Positions 6,253-6,951 of a stretch of 6,951 nucleotides of DNA are shown here, piece after piece. How positions within the stretch are numbered: position 1 is the first letter of the stretch; the number at the start of each line of letters is the position of its first letter. The notes beneath the pieces were generated by a model that was not told the origin of the DNA, did not search any database, and saw only the letters and a program-made list of their open reading frames with translations. Source of the DNA: Planctomycetaceae bacterium (GTDB lineage: Bacteria > Planctomycetota > Planctomycetia > Planctomycetales > Planctomycetaceae); assembly GCA_020426425.1 (NCBI GenBank), contig JAGQQB010000196.1, positions 1 to 6,951 on the forward strand, read 5' to 3'. Both the position numbers and the translations under genes were made by a program.

Positions 6253-6318
6253 GAGTTCCTCGCGCGGCCGAGCCAACACTGTTCCGCCTGCATCCACATC
6301 AGTTCGAAAGAGCCCACC

Positions 6319-6951
6319 ATGTCGCAACCCACCAACGATCGTCGTGATTTCCTGAAGTCGTCCGCTGTAGTCTCCGCTGCGAGCCTCGTCGCCAGCTTGG
6401 GCAGTACCGCTGGGGTGTACGCCGCCGGTGATGATGTGCTTCGGGTGGGCTTGGTGGGATGCGGCGGTCGTGGTTCGGGAGCGGCGTCGCAGGCATTGAA
6501 TGCCGATCCCAATGCTCAACTGGTCGCCATGGGAGATGCCTTCGCCTCGCAAATCGAAGGGAGCCTCAAGGCGCTGAAGAATCAGAAGAACATCGCCGAT
6601 CGGGTGGTTGTCACCCCGGAGAATCAGTTCGTCGGCCTCGACGCGTACCGGTATGTCGTGGACAGTTGCGATGTCGTCATCCTCGCCTCGCCTCCTGGCT
6701 TTCGCCCCGAACATTTGGCCTATGCGGTCGAGAAGGGGAAGCATGTCTTCACCGAAAAGCCGATGGCGACTGATGGTCCCGGCGCGCGGTGGGCAATGGA
6801 ATCGGTGAAGAAGGCTAAGGAGAAGGGGACTGCCATGGTCGCCGGGTTCTGCTGGCGCTATGACTATCCTCGCAAGGCGATGTTCGAAAAGGTGCTCGCT
6901 GGGGAAATCGGCGATGTCCTTTGCGCCTACGGCACCTATCTGACCGGTCCC
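6319..6951 (+). CDS. Tat-exported Gfo/Idh/MocA family oxidoreductase, 3' end outside the window
   Basis: The frame is open for 211 codons from ATG 6319 to the right edge, so only the N-terminal half is seen. Residues 8-15 are RRDFLKSS, a twin-arginine signal, followed by a hydrophobic stretch with likely cleavage near VYA/AG (35-36). The Rossmann nucleotide-binding motif V-G-L-V-G-C-G-G-R-G-S-G lies at 43-54, and the family's Glu-Lys-Pro motif is at E146-K147-P148 (FTEKPMA). Such enzymes use NAD(P) to oxidise or reduce sugars and related compounds; Tat export lets them fold with cofactor before transport. They form a large paralogous family in planctomycetes, often linked to polysaccharide breakdown, but the substrate cannot be read here. 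GAAAGAG at 6306-6312, 6 nt before the ATG, is a weak ribosome-binding site. The start is firm because the Tat motif directly follows it. Confidence 0.92.
   Translation, partial: MSQPTNDRRDFLKSSAVVSAASLVASLGSTAGVYAAGDDVLRVGLVGCGGRGSGAASQALNADPNAQLVAMGDAFASQIEGSLKALKNQKNIADRVVVTPENQFVGLDAYRYVVDSCDVVILASPPGFRPEHLAYAVEKGKHVFTEKPMATDGPGARWAMESVKKAKEKGTAMVAGFCWRYDYPRKAMFEKVLAGEIGDVLCAYGTYLTGP

Larger units (their letters stand above)
5982..6318. other. Divergent intergenic region between parA and the oxidoreductase gene
   Basis: This 337-base gap should hold promoters for both flanking genes. It contains a 7-bp inverted repeat at 6161-6185, a candidate plus-strand promoter near 6224-6252 and, on the minus strand, TATAGT at 6070-6065 (a good -10 without a good -35) about 84 nt before parA. 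Short open frames here have no protein-like composition. I see no RNA gene that I can name. Confidence 0.5.

Noticed and set aside
5872..6744. A 290-codon minus-strand open frame across the parA start, the intergenic region and the oxidoreductase gene
   Set aside because: It is antisense to the Tat signal and Rossmann motif of the oxidoreductase gene and out of frame with parA; its composition is not protein-like.

Overview
The window looks like a stretch of planctomycete chromosome (family Planctomycetaceae or a relative; I cannot place the genus). The evidence is a combination of gene families: a secreted PQQ-like propeller protein whose mature part begins DWPQWRG, a Tat-exported Gfo/Idh/MocA oxidoreductase with RRDFLKSS, a large TPR plus FG-GAP/VCBS lipoprotein, moderately GC-rich DNA, and weak or absent Shine-Dalgarno sequences on some genes. 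I see no rRNA, tRNA, CRISPR array, insertion sequence or phage gene.

Layout, left to right. (1) Positions 1-1758, minus strand: a TPR plus FG-GAP/VCBS lipoprotein, intact at its start and cut by the left edge. (2) 1759-2101: a divergent intergenic region with candidate back-to-back promoters, a GC-rich hairpin and a short inverted repeat. (3) 2102-3367, plus strand: a secreted PQQ-like beta-propeller protein, followed by a very strong intrinsic terminator (3391-3430). (4) 3431-3646: a gap with two small inverted repeats. (5) 3647-5038, plus strand: a soluble HD-GYP protein with the catalytic residues expected of a cyclic di-GMP phosphodiesterase and an unrecognised, GAF-like N-terminal half. 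(6) 5157-5981, minus strand: a ParA/Soj-type ATPase convergent with the HD-GYP gene and with no parB in view. (7) 5982-6318: a second divergent intergenic region. (8) 6319 to the right edge, plus strand: the first 211 codons of a Tat-exported Gfo/Idh/MocA oxidoreductase.

The genes do not form one operon. Each of the five has its own upstream region and strand changes separate most of them. Three proteins (TPR-VCBS, PQQ-like, Gfo/Idh/MocA) are predicted to be exported; two (HD-GYP, ParA) are cytoplasmic and concern second-messenger signalling and intracellular positioning. I see no convincing multi-gene novel system. The points most worth a second look are the ParA without parB, which has a changed sequence just after its deviant Walker A' motif, the unassigned sensory half of the HD-GYP protein, and inverted repeats in the intergenic regions.
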